Positions 36,993-45,845 of a DNA stretch of 64,000 nucleotides are shown piece after piece (position 1 is the first letter of the stretch; the number at the start of each line of letters is the position of its first letter). The position numbers and the translations under genes are program-made. The notes under the pieces are model-generated. The model saw nothing but the letters and a program-made list of their open reading frames with translations. It was not told the DNA's origin and did not search any database. This DNA is from Methylophilus aquaticus (GTDB lineage Bacteria > Pseudomonadota > Gammaproteobacteria > Burkholderiales > Methylophilaceae), in NCBI RefSeq assembly GCF_030769565.1, contig NZ_JAVCAP010000009.1:33302-97301 (forward strand). The letters are read 5' to 3'.

Positions 36993-37772
36993 TTAAAATG
37001 AATTTCTGCGTGCCCGCAGAGCTGTGAACAACGCTATTGGCGTTAAATGATTAAATGGAGCGAGATTAACTAATTGCGCGCAACGCAGGAAAGGATTGGT
37101 GTTTTTCTCCAGCCCGACCGTGCTCGGCAGTGTGGATAGTGCCTGGTCGCGCAAGACTAATGTACTTGCTGCACGCTGTTTGAGCATTTCGTTATCTGGT
37201 TCTATTGTCAATGCAAATGCAATATTATGGGCTGTATACTCATGCGCCGGGTACAGTAAAGTGCTTTCAGGCAATTCGGCAATTCTTTGCAGTGATTGGT
37301 ACATTTGTACAGGGGTCCCTTCAAATAGGCGTCCGCATCCTGCCCCGAAAATGACGTCGCCAGAAAACAGATGTTTGCCATCCACCAGATACGCGACATG
37401 GTCCAGTGTATGGCCGGGCAAGCACATCACTCGACATTGCAGTCCTGGTATGAGAGGAAATGTAATGTGCTCACCTTCATGCACGCTGATCGGGTGTAGT
37501 GCGGTATAAGCCGCATGTAGGTGGTCTGGTGCGTATACCGGACATTGCCAGCGCTTTTGCAATTCGGCAGCACCGCCTGTATGGTCGGCGTGATGATGGG
37601 TAAGCAGAATGGCTACAAGGCGGCAGTGGTGTTGATGCAGTGCTTGCTCAACGACATCTGCATCGCCTGGATCCACTACCAGCGCATATTGCTCCTGCCG
37701 TAGCAGCCATAGATAGTTGTCGCTAAAGGCAGGCAAGGCGTTAATATGCAAACTTGTTGTTGTTTCGGACAT
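36993..37772 (-). CDS. gloB: Hydroxyacylglutathione hydrolase (glyoxalase II)
   Basis: A 259-residue metallo-beta-lactamase-fold enzyme that hydrolyses S-lactoylglutathione to lactate and glutathione, finishing methylglyoxal detoxification. Metal motif LLTHHHADHTGG (H59, H61, D63, H64), further ligands in MCLPGHTLDHVAY and FSGDVIFGAGCGRLFEG, and the C-terminal glutathione-binding RRNSF end. It is divergent from yafS-rnhA-dnaQ, the same arrangement as in E. coli, which supports the assignment. Confidence 0.95.
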   Translation of the reverse strand: MSETTTSLHINALPAFSDNYLWLLRQEQYALVVDPGDADVVEQALHQHHCRLVAILLTHHHADHTGGAAELQKRWQCPVYAPDHLHAAYTALHPISVHEGEHITFPLIPGLQCRVMCLPGHTLDHVAYLVDGKHLFSGDVIFGAGCGRLFEGTPVQMYQSLQRIAELPESTLLYPAHEYTAHNIAFALTIEPDNEMLKQRAASTLVLRDQALSTLPSTVGLEKNTNPFLRCAQLVNLAPFNHLTPIALFTALRARRNSF

Positions 37773-37859
37773 ACAGCATGATTGAAAAAATGCTTGTCCT
37801 TGTCAAGCAAGGGTTGAAGATTCAGAATTGAACAGTGTTTTGTTTTTGTGGAGTCTATT

Positions 37860-38630
37860 TTGCAAACAAATAGTTTGGCCAGTTTTGACTCAACCGCATT
37901 GGGTCAATATATTGCACAACGCGAGCTTGATGTTTACGGCCAGTCCGTAGCAGATGTATTTGGCTATCATGCTTTACAATTAGGCTGGCCTGGTTACGAC
38001 TTGCTCGGGCAGAGCCGTATCCCTTACAAACATTATCTCCAGCCAACGCAGCATGGCAAGCGTACCTCTCTCATTTGTGAGAGCGAATTTTTGCCTTTTT
38101 CCGAAAATACAATTGATTTAATTTGTCTGCCACATGTGCTGGAGCAGTGTTTGCAGCCGCAACAAACCCTGCGCGAGCTTTTGCGTGTACTGGTGCCTGA
38201 GGGCACACTGGTTTTGACCGGCGTCAGCCCAGTCAGTCTGCTTGGCTTGCGCGCGCGTGGTGGTCAATTCAGGCTGGCTGGGCAGTTTCAGCGCCTCTTT
38301 ACTGCATGGCGAATACGTGACTGGTTGAGCGTGCTAGGGTTTGAGGTAGTAAACAGCAGTTATTTGATGCATGCGCTCCCTGTGAACGATAATCGATGGT
38401 TGGCGCGCCAATCCTGGCTTGAGAAGTGGGGGCCTCGCAGTTGTGGTATGACTGGCGGTATTTATTTTGTGGTGGCCAAAAAGCGCATATTTAATGTTCG
38501 CGTCATTCGTCCTGACTGGAAGAAAGCGCCATTGTCGCAAGCTTTACACGTCAGAAAAACCCGTTCCAGAATACAAAAACAGTTAAAATGTGCAGATGAC
38601 GACACAAGCATGGATAGAAATATACGCTGA
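37860..38630 (+). CDS. yafS: YafS-like methyltransferase-fold protein
   Basis: A 256-residue protein of the SAM-dependent methyltransferase superfamily (Methyltransf_11 type); position between gloB (divergent) and rnhA-dnaQ is the E. coli yafS context. Clear motifs: [20 protein letters not shown] and [19 protein letters not shown] (post-motif II/III). The glycine-rich SAM motif I is not visible ([18 protein letters not shown] in its place), so methyl transfer is uncertain. I use TTG 37860, 6 bases after TGGAG; the GTG at 37848 overlaps that ribosome site. The last 35 bases overlap rnhA. Confidence 0.82.
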   Translation: MQTNSLASFDSTALGQYIAQRELDVYGQSVADVFGYHALQLGWPGYDLLGQSRIPYKHYLQPTQHGKRTSLICESEFLPFSENTIDLICLPHVLEQCLQPQQTLRELLRVLVPEGTLVLTGVSPVSLLGLRARGGQFRLAGQFQRLFTAWRIRDWLSVLGFEVVNSSYLMHALPVNDNRWLARQSWLEKWGPRSCGMTGGIYFVVAKKRIFNVRVIRPDWKKAPLSQALHVRKTRSRIQKQLKCADDDTSMDRNIR

Positions 38631-39054
38631 TGGTGCCTGCAAGGGTAACCCAGGTGTAGGAGGGTGGGGCGTCTGGTTAAAGGCGGGCCCGCATGAAAAA
38701 ACATTATGTGGTGGTGAACTGATGACCACCAATAATCGAATGGAGCTGATGGCAGTGATTCAGGGCTTGCAAGCACTTAAAAAACCTGCCAGCGTTAAGG
38801 TGTACACTGACTCCAGTTATGTACAAAAAGGCATGACAGAGTGGATCGTCGGCTGGAAAAGTAAACAGTGGCGTACCGCTGACAAAAAGCCGGTGAAGAA
38901 CGCGGATCTTTGGCAAACGCTGGATGCATTGGCCGCACCGCATCAGATTGAGTGGATCTGGGTAAAAGGCCACGCCGGGCATGCAGGTAATGAAAAGGCT
39001 GATGCGCTGGCCAATCAGGGTGTGCTCTCGGTAACACAATCTTCAACCTTATAA
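38596..39054 (+). CDS. rnhA: Ribonuclease HI
   Basis: A 152-residue RNase H that degrades RNA in RNA-DNA hybrids during replication and R-loop removal. Catalytic carboxylates: D12 ([11 protein letters not shown]), Glu in [13 protein letters not shown], Asp in [11 protein letters not shown] and Asp in [11 protein letters not shown]; the basic handle region [18 protein letters not shown] is present. Start ATG 38596 ([13 protein letters not shown]). It begins inside the yafS coding region, suggesting coupling, and is followed by dnaQ. Confidence 0.96.
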   Translation: MTTQAWIEIYADGACKGNPGVGGWGVWLKAGPHEKTLCGGELMTTNNRMELMAVIQGLQALKKPASVKVYTDSSYVQKGMTEWIVGWKSKQWRTADKKPVKNADLWQTLDALAAPHQIEWIWVKGHAGHAGNEKADALANQGVLSVTQSSTL

Positions 39055-39064
39055 ATAGACCGCT

Positions 39065-39745
39065 ATGAGACAAATCTTTCTCGATACCGAAACCACGGGC
39101 CTGTACCCTGATCAAGGACACCGGATTATTGAAATTGCAGCGGTCGAAATTTTCAATCGCAGACCGACACAGCGCCACTTTCACGTTTACATCAACCCTG
39201 AACGTGAAATCGATGCCGGAGCCCAGGAAGTGCATGGCATTTCCCTGGAGTTCCTGCAAGACAAGCCCTTGTTCAGCCAAGTGGCGCAAGAGTTTATCGA
39301 TTTTGTACAGGGTGCCGAGCTCATTATCCACAATGCGCCGTTTGATGTCGGCTTTTTAAATATGGAGCTGAGTCGATTGGGCATGGAGCGCCTGGAGCAA
39401 AGTGTCAGCAATATTGTAGACACACTCAAAATGGCAAAGGAAGCCCGGCCGGGCCAGCGCAACAACCTCGATGCATTGTGTCGACATTTCGGCATTGATA
39501 ACTCCAAACGTACCTTGCACGGCGCTTTGCTGGATGCAGAGCTATTGGCCGAAGTCTACATCGCCATGACGCGGGGTCAGGAAAGCTTGCTGATGGAACT
39601 GTCTGGCGCTGAATCGCAAGTGTCGCAGGCAGCTTTGAATGTCGATTATAGCGCACTTAAACTGTTGGTCGCCGATCACGAGGAGCTTGCTACTCACCAT
39701 CAATACATCGATAGTCTGGCCAAATCAGGCGCCAAGCCATGGTAA
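39065..39745 (+). CDS. dnaQ: DNA polymerase III epsilon subunit (proofreading exonuclease)
   Basis: A 226-residue 3'-5' exonuclease of the DEDDh family that proofreads for Pol III. Exo I FLDTETTGL (D7, E9), Exo II around NAPFDVGFLNMEL, and Exo III HGALLDAELLAEVY with its His and Asp. The C-terminal ~45 residues would contact the alpha subunit. ATG 10 bases after rnhA, in the conserved rnhA-dnaQ pair. Confidence 0.97.
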   Translation: MRQIFLDTETTGLYPDQGHRIIEIAAVEIFNRRPTQRHFHVYINPEREIDAGAQEVHGISLEFLQDKPLFSQVAQEFIDFVQGAELIIHNAPFDVGFLNMELSRLGMERLEQSVSNIVDTLKMAKEARPGQRNNLDALCRHFGIDNSKRTLHGALLDAELLAEVYIAMTRGQESLLMELSGAESQVSQAALNVDYSALKLLVADHEELATHHQYIDSLAKSGAKPW

Positions 39746-39817
39746 TTCAATGGTACCGGGATTGCTTGTATTAAAAATTAATCAGCAGTATTCAAAGTCG
39801 AATAGCAGATCATCGAC

Positions 39818-40264
39818 TTAGTCGTTATCGAAAGCATCGGTCCAGCTGTTAGGCGTTTCATACAAACGTACGCGCACAAGTTTAAGCTGATTGCCAAAGG
39901 TGTCCCGATATTGTGCTTTGAGTAACCTGAATGCCTCAGCAGCCATGTTTTCGGCAGTAGGAATAGTCGGGAATACCACAGTCTTGTGGTTAGGCAGGCT
40001 ATTTAAAAAATCCAGGACTGCGGTGTCATGCTTGAATACCAGAAACGCATGGTCCCAACGGTCAACAATGGTTTCGCGTGCAATGCGTTTCACATCGGCA
40101 AAATCCATCACCATCCCGTTTTCGGAAGCATGTTCTGCCTGAATGATATCGCCAGAAAGCGTGATTTCAATCGCATAACGATGACCGTGCAGGTTGCGGC
40201 ATTGACTTTTATGATCAGGAATACGATGGCCGGCATCGAATTCCAAGCGTGTAGTAATTTCCAT
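39818..40264 (-). CDS. queD: 6-carboxytetrahydropterin synthase
   Basis: A 148-residue PTPS/QueD-family enzyme that converts dihydroneopterin triphosphate to 6-carboxy-tetrahydropterin in queuosine and 7-deazaguanine synthesis. Zinc ligands H13 (FDAGHRIPDH), H26 and H28 (NLHGHRY), catalytic C22. EITL and MVMDFADVK strands and the C-terminal VRVRLYETPNSWTDA (Glu) fit the QueD active site. It is convergent with dnaQ across 72 bases, with no clear terminator. Confidence 0.94.
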   Translation of the reverse strand: MEITTRLEFDAGHRIPDHKSQCRNLHGHRYAIEITLSGDIIQAEHASENGMVMDFADVKRIARETIVDRWDHAFLVFKHDTAVLDFLNSLPNHKTVVFPTIPTAENMAAEAFRLLKAQYRDTFGNQLKLVRVRLYETPNSWTDAFDND

Positions 40265-40323
40265 GCCCGCATTATATCAGCAACCGTGCAACACGCTGTG
40301 CACGACTTGCCAGGGATGAATGA

Positions 40324-40497
40324 TTAATACAAATCGTCAATATTCATCAAGGCATCTTCTTCAGCAGAATAATGCTTGTGACTCTTTTCGTAAGCGCTGT
40401 AGCCTTCTGTGTAATCATCCACTTCATCGCCGGCAAAATCTTCCAGCATTTGGTCGATACGTTTAAAATTGTCTGTAGACCCTGTTTTTTGCAACAT
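40324..40497 (-). CDS. Small acidic hypothetical protein (57 residues)
   Basis: A small gene that I read directly from the sequence. ATG 40497 is preceded by a strong AGGAG at correct spacing, and the frame runs 57 codons to TAA. The product starts MLQKTGSTDNFKRIDQMLED and ends EEDALMNIDDLY; it is acidic, Tyr-rich (DDYTEGYSAYEK), without signal peptide or membrane helix. No family recognised. It lies just upstream of queD on the same strand (59 bases), so it may share its transcript. Confidence 0.6.
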   Translation of the reverse strand: MLQKTGSTDNFKRIDQMLEDFAGDEVDDYTEGYSAYEKSHKHYSAEEDALMNIDDLY

Positions 40498-40736
40498 GAT
40501 GCACTCCTGTTATTTTGACTGACTCAAATTCGTCAGTTTGGACATTTCGTAGCACTTTTATCCTCTACAATAGGTATGTAGCATAGAGTATGCCAAGCAT
40601 ATATTGGCCTCTCTTAAACAGATTATCGACACTATTTAACAATAATGAATACCAGTGTACGCTGGCTGTGAACAAAAAGGATAAATCCTTGTCTACAAAG
40701 GAATAAAAATAAATGTTAATTCATCAGGAGATACAC

Positions 40737-41267
40737 ATGCGAGGCTTGTTAATCGCACTTTTTACCGTAGGGGGCATGCACATGGCGCAGGCAGAATGTT
40801 TGCCAATTTATCAACACCAGTTCAAAACGCTGCAAGGCCAAACTGTCGATTTTTGTCAGTATCAGGACAAACCCATACTGGTCGTCAACACGGCCAGCAA
40901 ATGCGGCTTTACCCCGCAGTTTGAAGCACTGGAAAATTTATATGCGCAATATAAGGACAAAGGCTTGCTGGTGGTAGGCTTTCCATCTAATGACTTCCGG
41001 CAAGAGCCAGGTAACAATAAGCAAATTGGTGATTTCTGTAAACTGACCTATGCAGTCAAGTTTCCCATGATGGAAAAATCCAGTGTTACCGGTAGCCAGG
41101 CCAATCCTTTGTATCAGCAACTGATCAAGCAAACCGGGCAGTCACCGCAATGGAATTTTTACAAGTATGTGATTTTGCCAGGCGGCCAGAAAATTTACGT
41201 GTTCAATAGCATGACCAGCCCTGAAAGCGAAGACATCATGGGTAAGATCAAGCCTTACCTCAAATAA
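40737..41267 (+). CDS. Periplasmic glutathione peroxidase-family protein
   Basis: A 176-residue thiol peroxidase of the glutathione peroxidase family. Signal peptide at 1-19 (GLLIALFTVGGMHMAQA), so periplasmic. Catalytic Cys C56 in NTASKCGFTPQF, Trp/Asn in QWNFYKY; the usual Gln of the tetrad is replaced (GFPSNDFRQEPG), as in a common bacterial subgroup. It likely reduces organic hydroperoxides with thioredoxin-type or other thiols; glutathione itself may not be the donor. Start ATG 40737 after CAGGAGA; the open frame to 40713 is rejected because the ribosome site and signal peptide fix the start. Confidence 0.92.
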   Translation: MRGLLIALFTVGGMHMAQAECLPIYQHQFKTLQGQTVDFCQYQDKPILVVNTASKCGFTPQFEALENLYAQYKDKGLLVVGFPSNDFRQEPGNNKQIGDFCKLTYAVKFPMMEKSSVTGSQANPLYQQLIKQTGQSPQWNFYKYVILPGGQKIYVFNSMTSPESEDIMGKIKPYLK

Positions 41268-41395
41268 AAAAACCATCTTTGCTTGTTGCCTGAAAGGGCA
41301 GCAAGCCTGCATGATGATTTATGTATTGAAAAATACTTTTGGAAATTTAAAACAGAATGCTTAATGTTATTTAAGCTAAACCACATGGAGTGATT

Positions 41396-41471
41396 TGGCG
41401 TCCCCACGGGGATTCGAACCCCGGTCGCCTCCGTGAAAGGGAGGTGTCCTAGGCCTCTAGACGATGGGGAC
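41396..41471 (-). tRNA. tRNA-Glu (UUC anticodon)
   Basis: Complete 76-base tRNA with encoded CCA. Acceptor gtcccca/tggggac, anticodon loop containing CTTTCAC, anticodon TTC, T-loop gttcgaatc. Second of two minus-strand tRNAs, after tRNA-Ala. Confidence 0.97.
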
Positions 41472-41558
41472 CTAAGAAATTTACAACCCGTGCATTATAC
41501 CATTAATTCAAAAAAATGAAATATTAATTTAACAAAAAAACCAATATTTTCAATCACT

Positions 41559-41634
<76 letters not shown>

Positions 41635-41861
41635 AAATCTCTGGTATTGCAGTTCTTTGTTTTGCAGTGCAATTCAAAGAAGGCGCCATATTAATGACAG
41701 GCACCTTTCTTGTCAACGCTTTTCAAGCGGAAAGTGCAAAAAAACTATGGGGGCTGGATGGCCAGATTGCAGGCATATAGCAGATGAGGTGCTTTGCCAT
41801 GATGTTCGCTAACTCGCACAGATACTACCCACTTGATCTGTATGCAGACTTAACCTTTCTT

Positions 41862-42752
41862 TCATGTCCTGTGGTCGGTGATTTCCATTTTTCGCTTTAT
41901 CGATTTAGGTAGCCAGGCAGCCGATTGCATCAGAAAGTCCAGTAATGCCTGACGCGTAATATGTTCAATATGGGGTGCGCCACCACCTTGATAAATTTCG
42001 TTGGCTTGAAACAGGAAGACCTGATGGTTAAACTTTAGGTAGTCGTCTCGATTGATGGGCGTTTTTCCTGTTTTTACCTGGGTGATCGCCATTGCTCCAC
42101 TCAGCGGGCTGACGCATACATACTCGAAACTCATGGTGTCTGCTTTGCGAGAGTTGGGTATGACATACCAGCCGTTGCTTTGCAGATAAAGGAAAACAAG
42201 GTCTTCTGTTTCCTCATCATCCAGCATCATGAATATGTCAGAGAAGGTTGAACGGTTAAGCTGGTAGACCTGTTGTCCGCTTAAGGTATTCCATAAATGG
42301 CGTGAATATGCGCTGGCTTTTTCGTCAGCAATTTTTTGAATCGTTCTAGAGGCCCTAAAGCAAGCAGTAATCTTCCCTGGCACCTCAGTGAGGTCAACTT
42401 GTTTTATTTCCACACGAAAAATATTGCTGATATCCACATCTAATGATTGTGATTCTTCCGTAGTCCAGTACTCCCATCCTGATAGCACGCGTGCAAGATA
42501 GTAATTGCCGTAAGTGTCCCGTGTCCAAACCAGATCATTCTGGCTGACTTGTTTTTGGAGATATTTGCATACTTCAAGGTTATTATATTTTAGAGAAGCT
42601 TCTTGGTAGTATTCGTCCCAACTTTTGGTGCTTTGATTGGATGCTGTTCTCCAACCTACCCCCAGCAGTCCCTCTTTTAAGCAGTATTCGAATGTTGTTT
42701 TCATGTTGGCAGTGCCGCCTTTGGGCCTGATATGGATTCTAAATACGTTCAT
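41862..42752 (-). CDS. Uncharacterised two-domain protein, possible restriction-nuclease-like
   Basis: A 296-residue protein I cannot assign to a named family. The N-terminal ~125 residues (LKEGLLGVGWRTAS ... DLVWTRDTYGNYYLARVL) resemble small beta-rich DNA/base-sensing folds of the EVE/PUA kind. The C-terminal ~110 residues read LQSNGWYVIPNSRKAD, E210, then GAMAITQVKTGK with Q225-x-K227, which fits the spacing of Mrr-type PD-(D/E)xK nucleases (Glu replacing the first Asp). This is a pattern-level inference. The gene is lower in GC than its neighbours, sits alone beside two tRNA genes and has no methylase partner. It could be a stand-alone defence nuclease or a non-catalytic relative. Confidence 0.6.
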   Translation of the reverse strand: MNVFRIHIRPKGGTANMKTTFEYCLKEGLLGVGWRTASNQSTKSWDEYYQEASLKYNNLEVCKYLQKQVSQNDLVWTRDTYGNYYLARVLSGWEYWTTEESQSLDVDISNIFRVEIKQVDLTEVPGKITACFRASRTIQKIADEKASAYSRHLWNTLSGQQVYQLNRSTFSDIFMMLDDEETEDLVFLYLQSNGWYVIPNSRKADTMSFEYVCVSPLSGAMAITQVKTGKTPINRDDYLKFNHQVFLFQANEIYQGGGAPHIEHITRQALLDFLMQSAAWLPKSIKRKMEITDHRT

Positions 42753-43306
42753 TGTTTCTTTCTTTTTATTGGAAGCTGTCTCTTGTTGAGCGAGATATCT
42801 GATTTAAGGGGCTATTAAAAAATATAACAATCTATCCGCGCTTTAGCTTAACTTAATGAGCAAGCGTAGGGTGTATCCGCTTGCGGTACGCCGAATCTTT
42901 AAAGCATTCAACCAAATGATGAAGGTTTGACGTTCCATATGGCGGACTGTAAGCGAGTCCATCCTGCGCGAGGTGCTTCAATTTTGAAACTATCATCGCC
43001 AGCTTGATAGAAAAGAATCATTATCTTTTTCAAGTTTTTGTGTTTCAACTCCAATGGTGCCTTAAGCCTTATACCCAGAATAAGAAATAATGATAGATTT
43101 CACGGGGTGTTATGATTTATTTGTGGTTTTAATACCCACAGATTCATTGCATTAAAGTACCCCTTTTCAATGTATGGCAAGTGCCGCTAAGTACGCGTGT
43201 ATTTACACCTCTTTTACTTGTTTGCTGTTCGTTCGCGGGCGTGATTTATGGTATGGTTTCAGCCTTGATAATTTAAGCCTGCGACTTTGCCGAGAACTCT
43301 TACAAC
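42753..43306. other. Gene-free accessory interval before pabC
   Basis: 554 bases with no convincing coding frame. It contains two imperfect GC-rich inverted segments, around 42873-42895 (gcgtagggtgtatccgc...) and 42947-42970 (ggcggact...agtccatcc), that look like fragments of a dispersed repeat, and AT-rich stretches either side. A possible pabC -10 box (TATGGT) lies near 43251. Together with the adjacent orphan gene it marks a small island between tRNA-Ala and pabC. Confidence 0.4.
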
Positions 43307-44155
43307 ATGACGACTGTGCGCTATTGTGTGAATGGCAAGCTGGTTGCCGGGGTGTCCCCGACTAACCGAGGGTTTGCTTATGGTGACGGGATTTTTCGTA
43401 CCATGCGGTTGCTGGATGGCGAGCTGGTGGATTGGCCGTTGCATTATCAAACGCTGGTGGCGGATTGCAGCAAAATCCAGATGGTGTGTCCTTCTGCCGA
43501 GTTTCTGATGCAGGAGTTCAAGTATTTTATGGCTTCCGCTGAGGCCAATACGCGGTTGGCGAGTGTGATTAAAATCATCATCACACGGGGCGAGGGTGCA
43601 CGTGGGTACGCACCCCCGGCTATTTGTGAGCCGACGCGAGTGTTTGTGCAATCGCCCATGCCGGTTTATCCATCTGAGATTTATACGCAAGGCGTTGCCT
43701 TGTATACCTGCCAAACGCGTTTGGCGTATCAGCCTGTGCTGGCGGGCATCAAGCATTTAAACCGTTTGGAAAATGTGCTGGCACGGGCCGAGTTAAAAGA
43801 CCCGCGCTTTTTTGATGGTTTGCTGCTGGATTATGACAACCAGGTGATTGAGGCGGTGAGTGGCAATCTGTTTATCCGCAAAGCGGATACGGTGTTTACG
43901 CCTGCATTGGACAGTTGCGGTGTGGCGGGCGTGATGCGCCAGAAAATACTGGATTGGTATAAAACGCAAGGCCAGGCGGTGATTGTGGCGCCGATAGACA
44001 AGGCTGCGCTGCTGGATGCCGATGCGGTGGTGGTGGTAAACAGCGTGTACGGTATATTGCAGGTCAGCCAGATTGATGAACAACGGTTGGCGACGGATGA
44101 CTGGGCCGGGCAACTCAGGCTGCGTTTGAATTACGGGGTTTCTGCAGATGCATAG
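43307..44155 (+). CDS. pabC: Aminodeoxychorismate lyase
   Basis: A 282-residue PLP enzyme of the branched-chain aminotransferase fold. It releases pyruvate from 4-amino-4-deoxychorismate to give p-aminobenzoate, needed for folate and tetrahydromethanopterin. PLP-binding K149 (LAGIKHLNRLE), phosphate-binding loop in AVSGNLFI and GVAGVMRQKILD; N-terminal GFAYGDGIFRTMR is typical. ATG start; it begins the pabC-mltG-tmk-holB-pilZ-tatD gene block. PabB is 30 kb away in the C1-cofactor operon. Confidence 0.94.
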   Translation: MTTVRYCVNGKLVAGVSPTNRGFAYGDGIFRTMRLLDGELVDWPLHYQTLVADCSKIQMVCPSAEFLMQEFKYFMASAEANTRLASVIKIIITRGEGARGYAPPAICEPTRVFVQSPMPVYPSEIYTQGVALYTCQTRLAYQPVLAGIKHLNRLENVLARAELKDPRFFDGLLLDYDNQVIEAVSGNLFIRKADTVFTPALDSCGVAGVMRQKILDWYKTQGQAVIVAPIDKAALLDADAVVVVNSVYGILQVSQIDEQRLATDDWAGQLRLRLNYGVSADA

Positions 44156-44222
44156 GTATAGTGCGGAGCGCACAGCATACTGCGCAGTAACGCAGTCGAA
44201 TAGATATTGATAGAAGTGGTAT

Positions 44223-45230
44223 ATGAGGTTAATCAGGCAGTTATTTAAGCGTGGGCTGGCCGTTGCGGTCTTGCTTCTGGTGTCACTGATGATATGGATG
44301 ACTATTTTTATGATTCGTCCATTGCCGATGGCAGCAGAGTCGGTGGCCATGCAGATTCCTGCGGGTGCCAGTGTGCGCGCGATTGCAGATCAACTGGTGA
44401 TGGCAGGCGTGCTGACCGAGCCATACAGTTTTTTGCTGGCGGTGAAATTATCAGGCAGTGGTAGCCAGTTGCAGGCAGGCGATTATGTGTTAAATGCGCC
44501 GTTGCAGGTATTTACACTGATAGATACGCTCAAGCATGGCACTTTTGATCAGTTGAAATTGCAGTTAACTGAGGGTAAGACGTTTGCAGATTTACGCCAG
44601 AAACTGGCACAGATGCCAAGCATACGCCAGGAGTCGGTCAGTTACTCTGATGTAGAACTCATGCAGCGGGTGAGCGGGCAGGCCATGTCACCTGAAGGCT
44701 GGTTTTTCCCGGACACCTATTTTATGGATGCACAAAGCAGTGACATCGATGTGTATACGCGGGCCTATCAAAAAATGCTGCGGCATTTAAACGAAGCGTG
44801 GGCCAGTAGGGATGCCGGTCTACCTTATAAAACGCCTTATGAGGCTTTGATCATGGCCTCGATAGTGGAAAAAGAAACTGGTGTGGAAGAGGAGCGCCCA
44901 CAAATTGCGGGAGTGTTTGTAAACCGGTTACGCATAGGCATGCGCTTGCAAACCGACCCCACTGTGATTTATGGCATTGGCCAGCGTTATCAGGGTAATA
45001 TTACACGGCATGATCTGCTGACTGATACTCCCTATAACACGTATACGCGCAATGGTCTGCCACCGACGCCGATTGCCATGCCGGGGCTGGCTTCGATTCA
45101 GGCGGCGCTGCATCCGGCCAACACCAACGCTTTGTATTTTGTGGCTAACGGCCATGGTCGGCATGTATTTAATGCCAGCCTGGACGAGCACAACAAGGCT
45201 GTGCGCAAATATCAACTCAAAAAGAAATAA
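44223..45230 (+). CDS. mltG: Endolytic murein transglycosylase
   Basis: A 335-residue YceG/MltG enzyme that cuts nascent glycan strands and sets their length. N-terminal membrane anchor at ~11-31 (GLAVAVLLLVSLMIWMTIFM), LysM-like segment, then the catalytic domain with Glu E218 in IVEKETGVEEERP and the motif RLRIGMRLQTDPTVIYG. ATG start. It follows pabC by 67 bases and precedes tmk by 9, the usual order. Confidence 0.95.
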   Translation: MRLIRQLFKRGLAVAVLLLVSLMIWMTIFMIRPLPMAAESVAMQIPAGASVRAIADQLVMAGVLTEPYSFLLAVKLSGSGSQLQAGDYVLNAPLQVFTLIDTLKHGTFDQLKLQLTEGKTFADLRQKLAQMPSIRQESVSYSDVELMQRVSGQAMSPEGWFFPDTYFMDAQSSDIDVYTRAYQKMLRHLNEAWASRDAGLPYKTPYEALIMASIVEKETGVEEERPQIAGVFVNRLRIGMRLQTDPTVIYGIGQRYQGNITRHDLLTDTPYNTYTRNGLPPTPIAMPGLASIQAALHPANTNALYFVANGHGRHVFNASLDEHNKAVRKYQLKKK

Positions 45231-45239
45231 CCTCAACTT

Positions 45240-45845
45240 ATGGCTGGCTTGTTTATTACCCTTGAAGGCATGGATGGCGCGGGCAAAAGTACGCATATTC
45301 CGACCATTCTGCAATTGCTTGCCCAGCGTGGCAAAGAGGTGGTTTCCACGCGTGAGCCGGGTGGCACGCTACTGGGGGAAGAGCTGCGCGAGATTTTGCT
45401 GTATCGCCAGATGCATGTAGAGACGGAGTCGCTGCTGATGTTTGCAGCACGTGCCGAGCATTTGCAGCAAGTGATTTTGCCAGCGCTGCAACGCGGTGCA
45501 ATTGTGCTTTCAGACCGGTTTACCGATGCTTCGTATGCGTATCAGTGCGGGGCGAGGGGATTGCCATACGCCAAAATGGAAGTGCTGGAGCACTGGGTGC
45601 AGGGCGATTTGCAACCGGATGTGACTTTGCTGTTTGATGTGCCGGTGGAGGTGAGTTTGCAGCGGCTGGCGTCTGCACGCACCCCGGACAAGTTTGAGGC
45701 ACAGGGCGCTGATTTTTTTGCCAAACTGCGGGCGCAGTATCTGGCGCGTGCCGCGCAGTTTCCGCAGCGTTTTCACGTGATTGATGCCAACAGGCCATTG
45801 GAAGAAGTGCAGAAATCAGTTGAAGAAATCATCCTATCACTATGA
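45240..45845 (+). CDS. tmk: Thymidylate kinase
   Basis: A 201-residue dTMP kinase that makes dTDP for DNA synthesis. P-loop EGMDGAGKST (9-18), the DR motif LSDRFTDASYAYQ (~92) and a C-terminal LID containing SARTPDKFEAQG. ATG start. Its stop overlaps the holB start by 4 bases (ATGA). Confidence 0.96.
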   Translation: MAGLFITLEGMDGAGKSTHIPTILQLLAQRGKEVVSTREPGGTLLGEELREILLYRQMHVETESLLMFAARAEHLQQVILPALQRGAIVLSDRFTDASYAYQCGARGLPYAKMEVLEHWVQGDLQPDVTLLFDVPVEVSLQRLASARTPDKFEAQGADFFAKLRAQYLARAAQFPQRFHVIDANRPLEEVQKSVEEIILSL

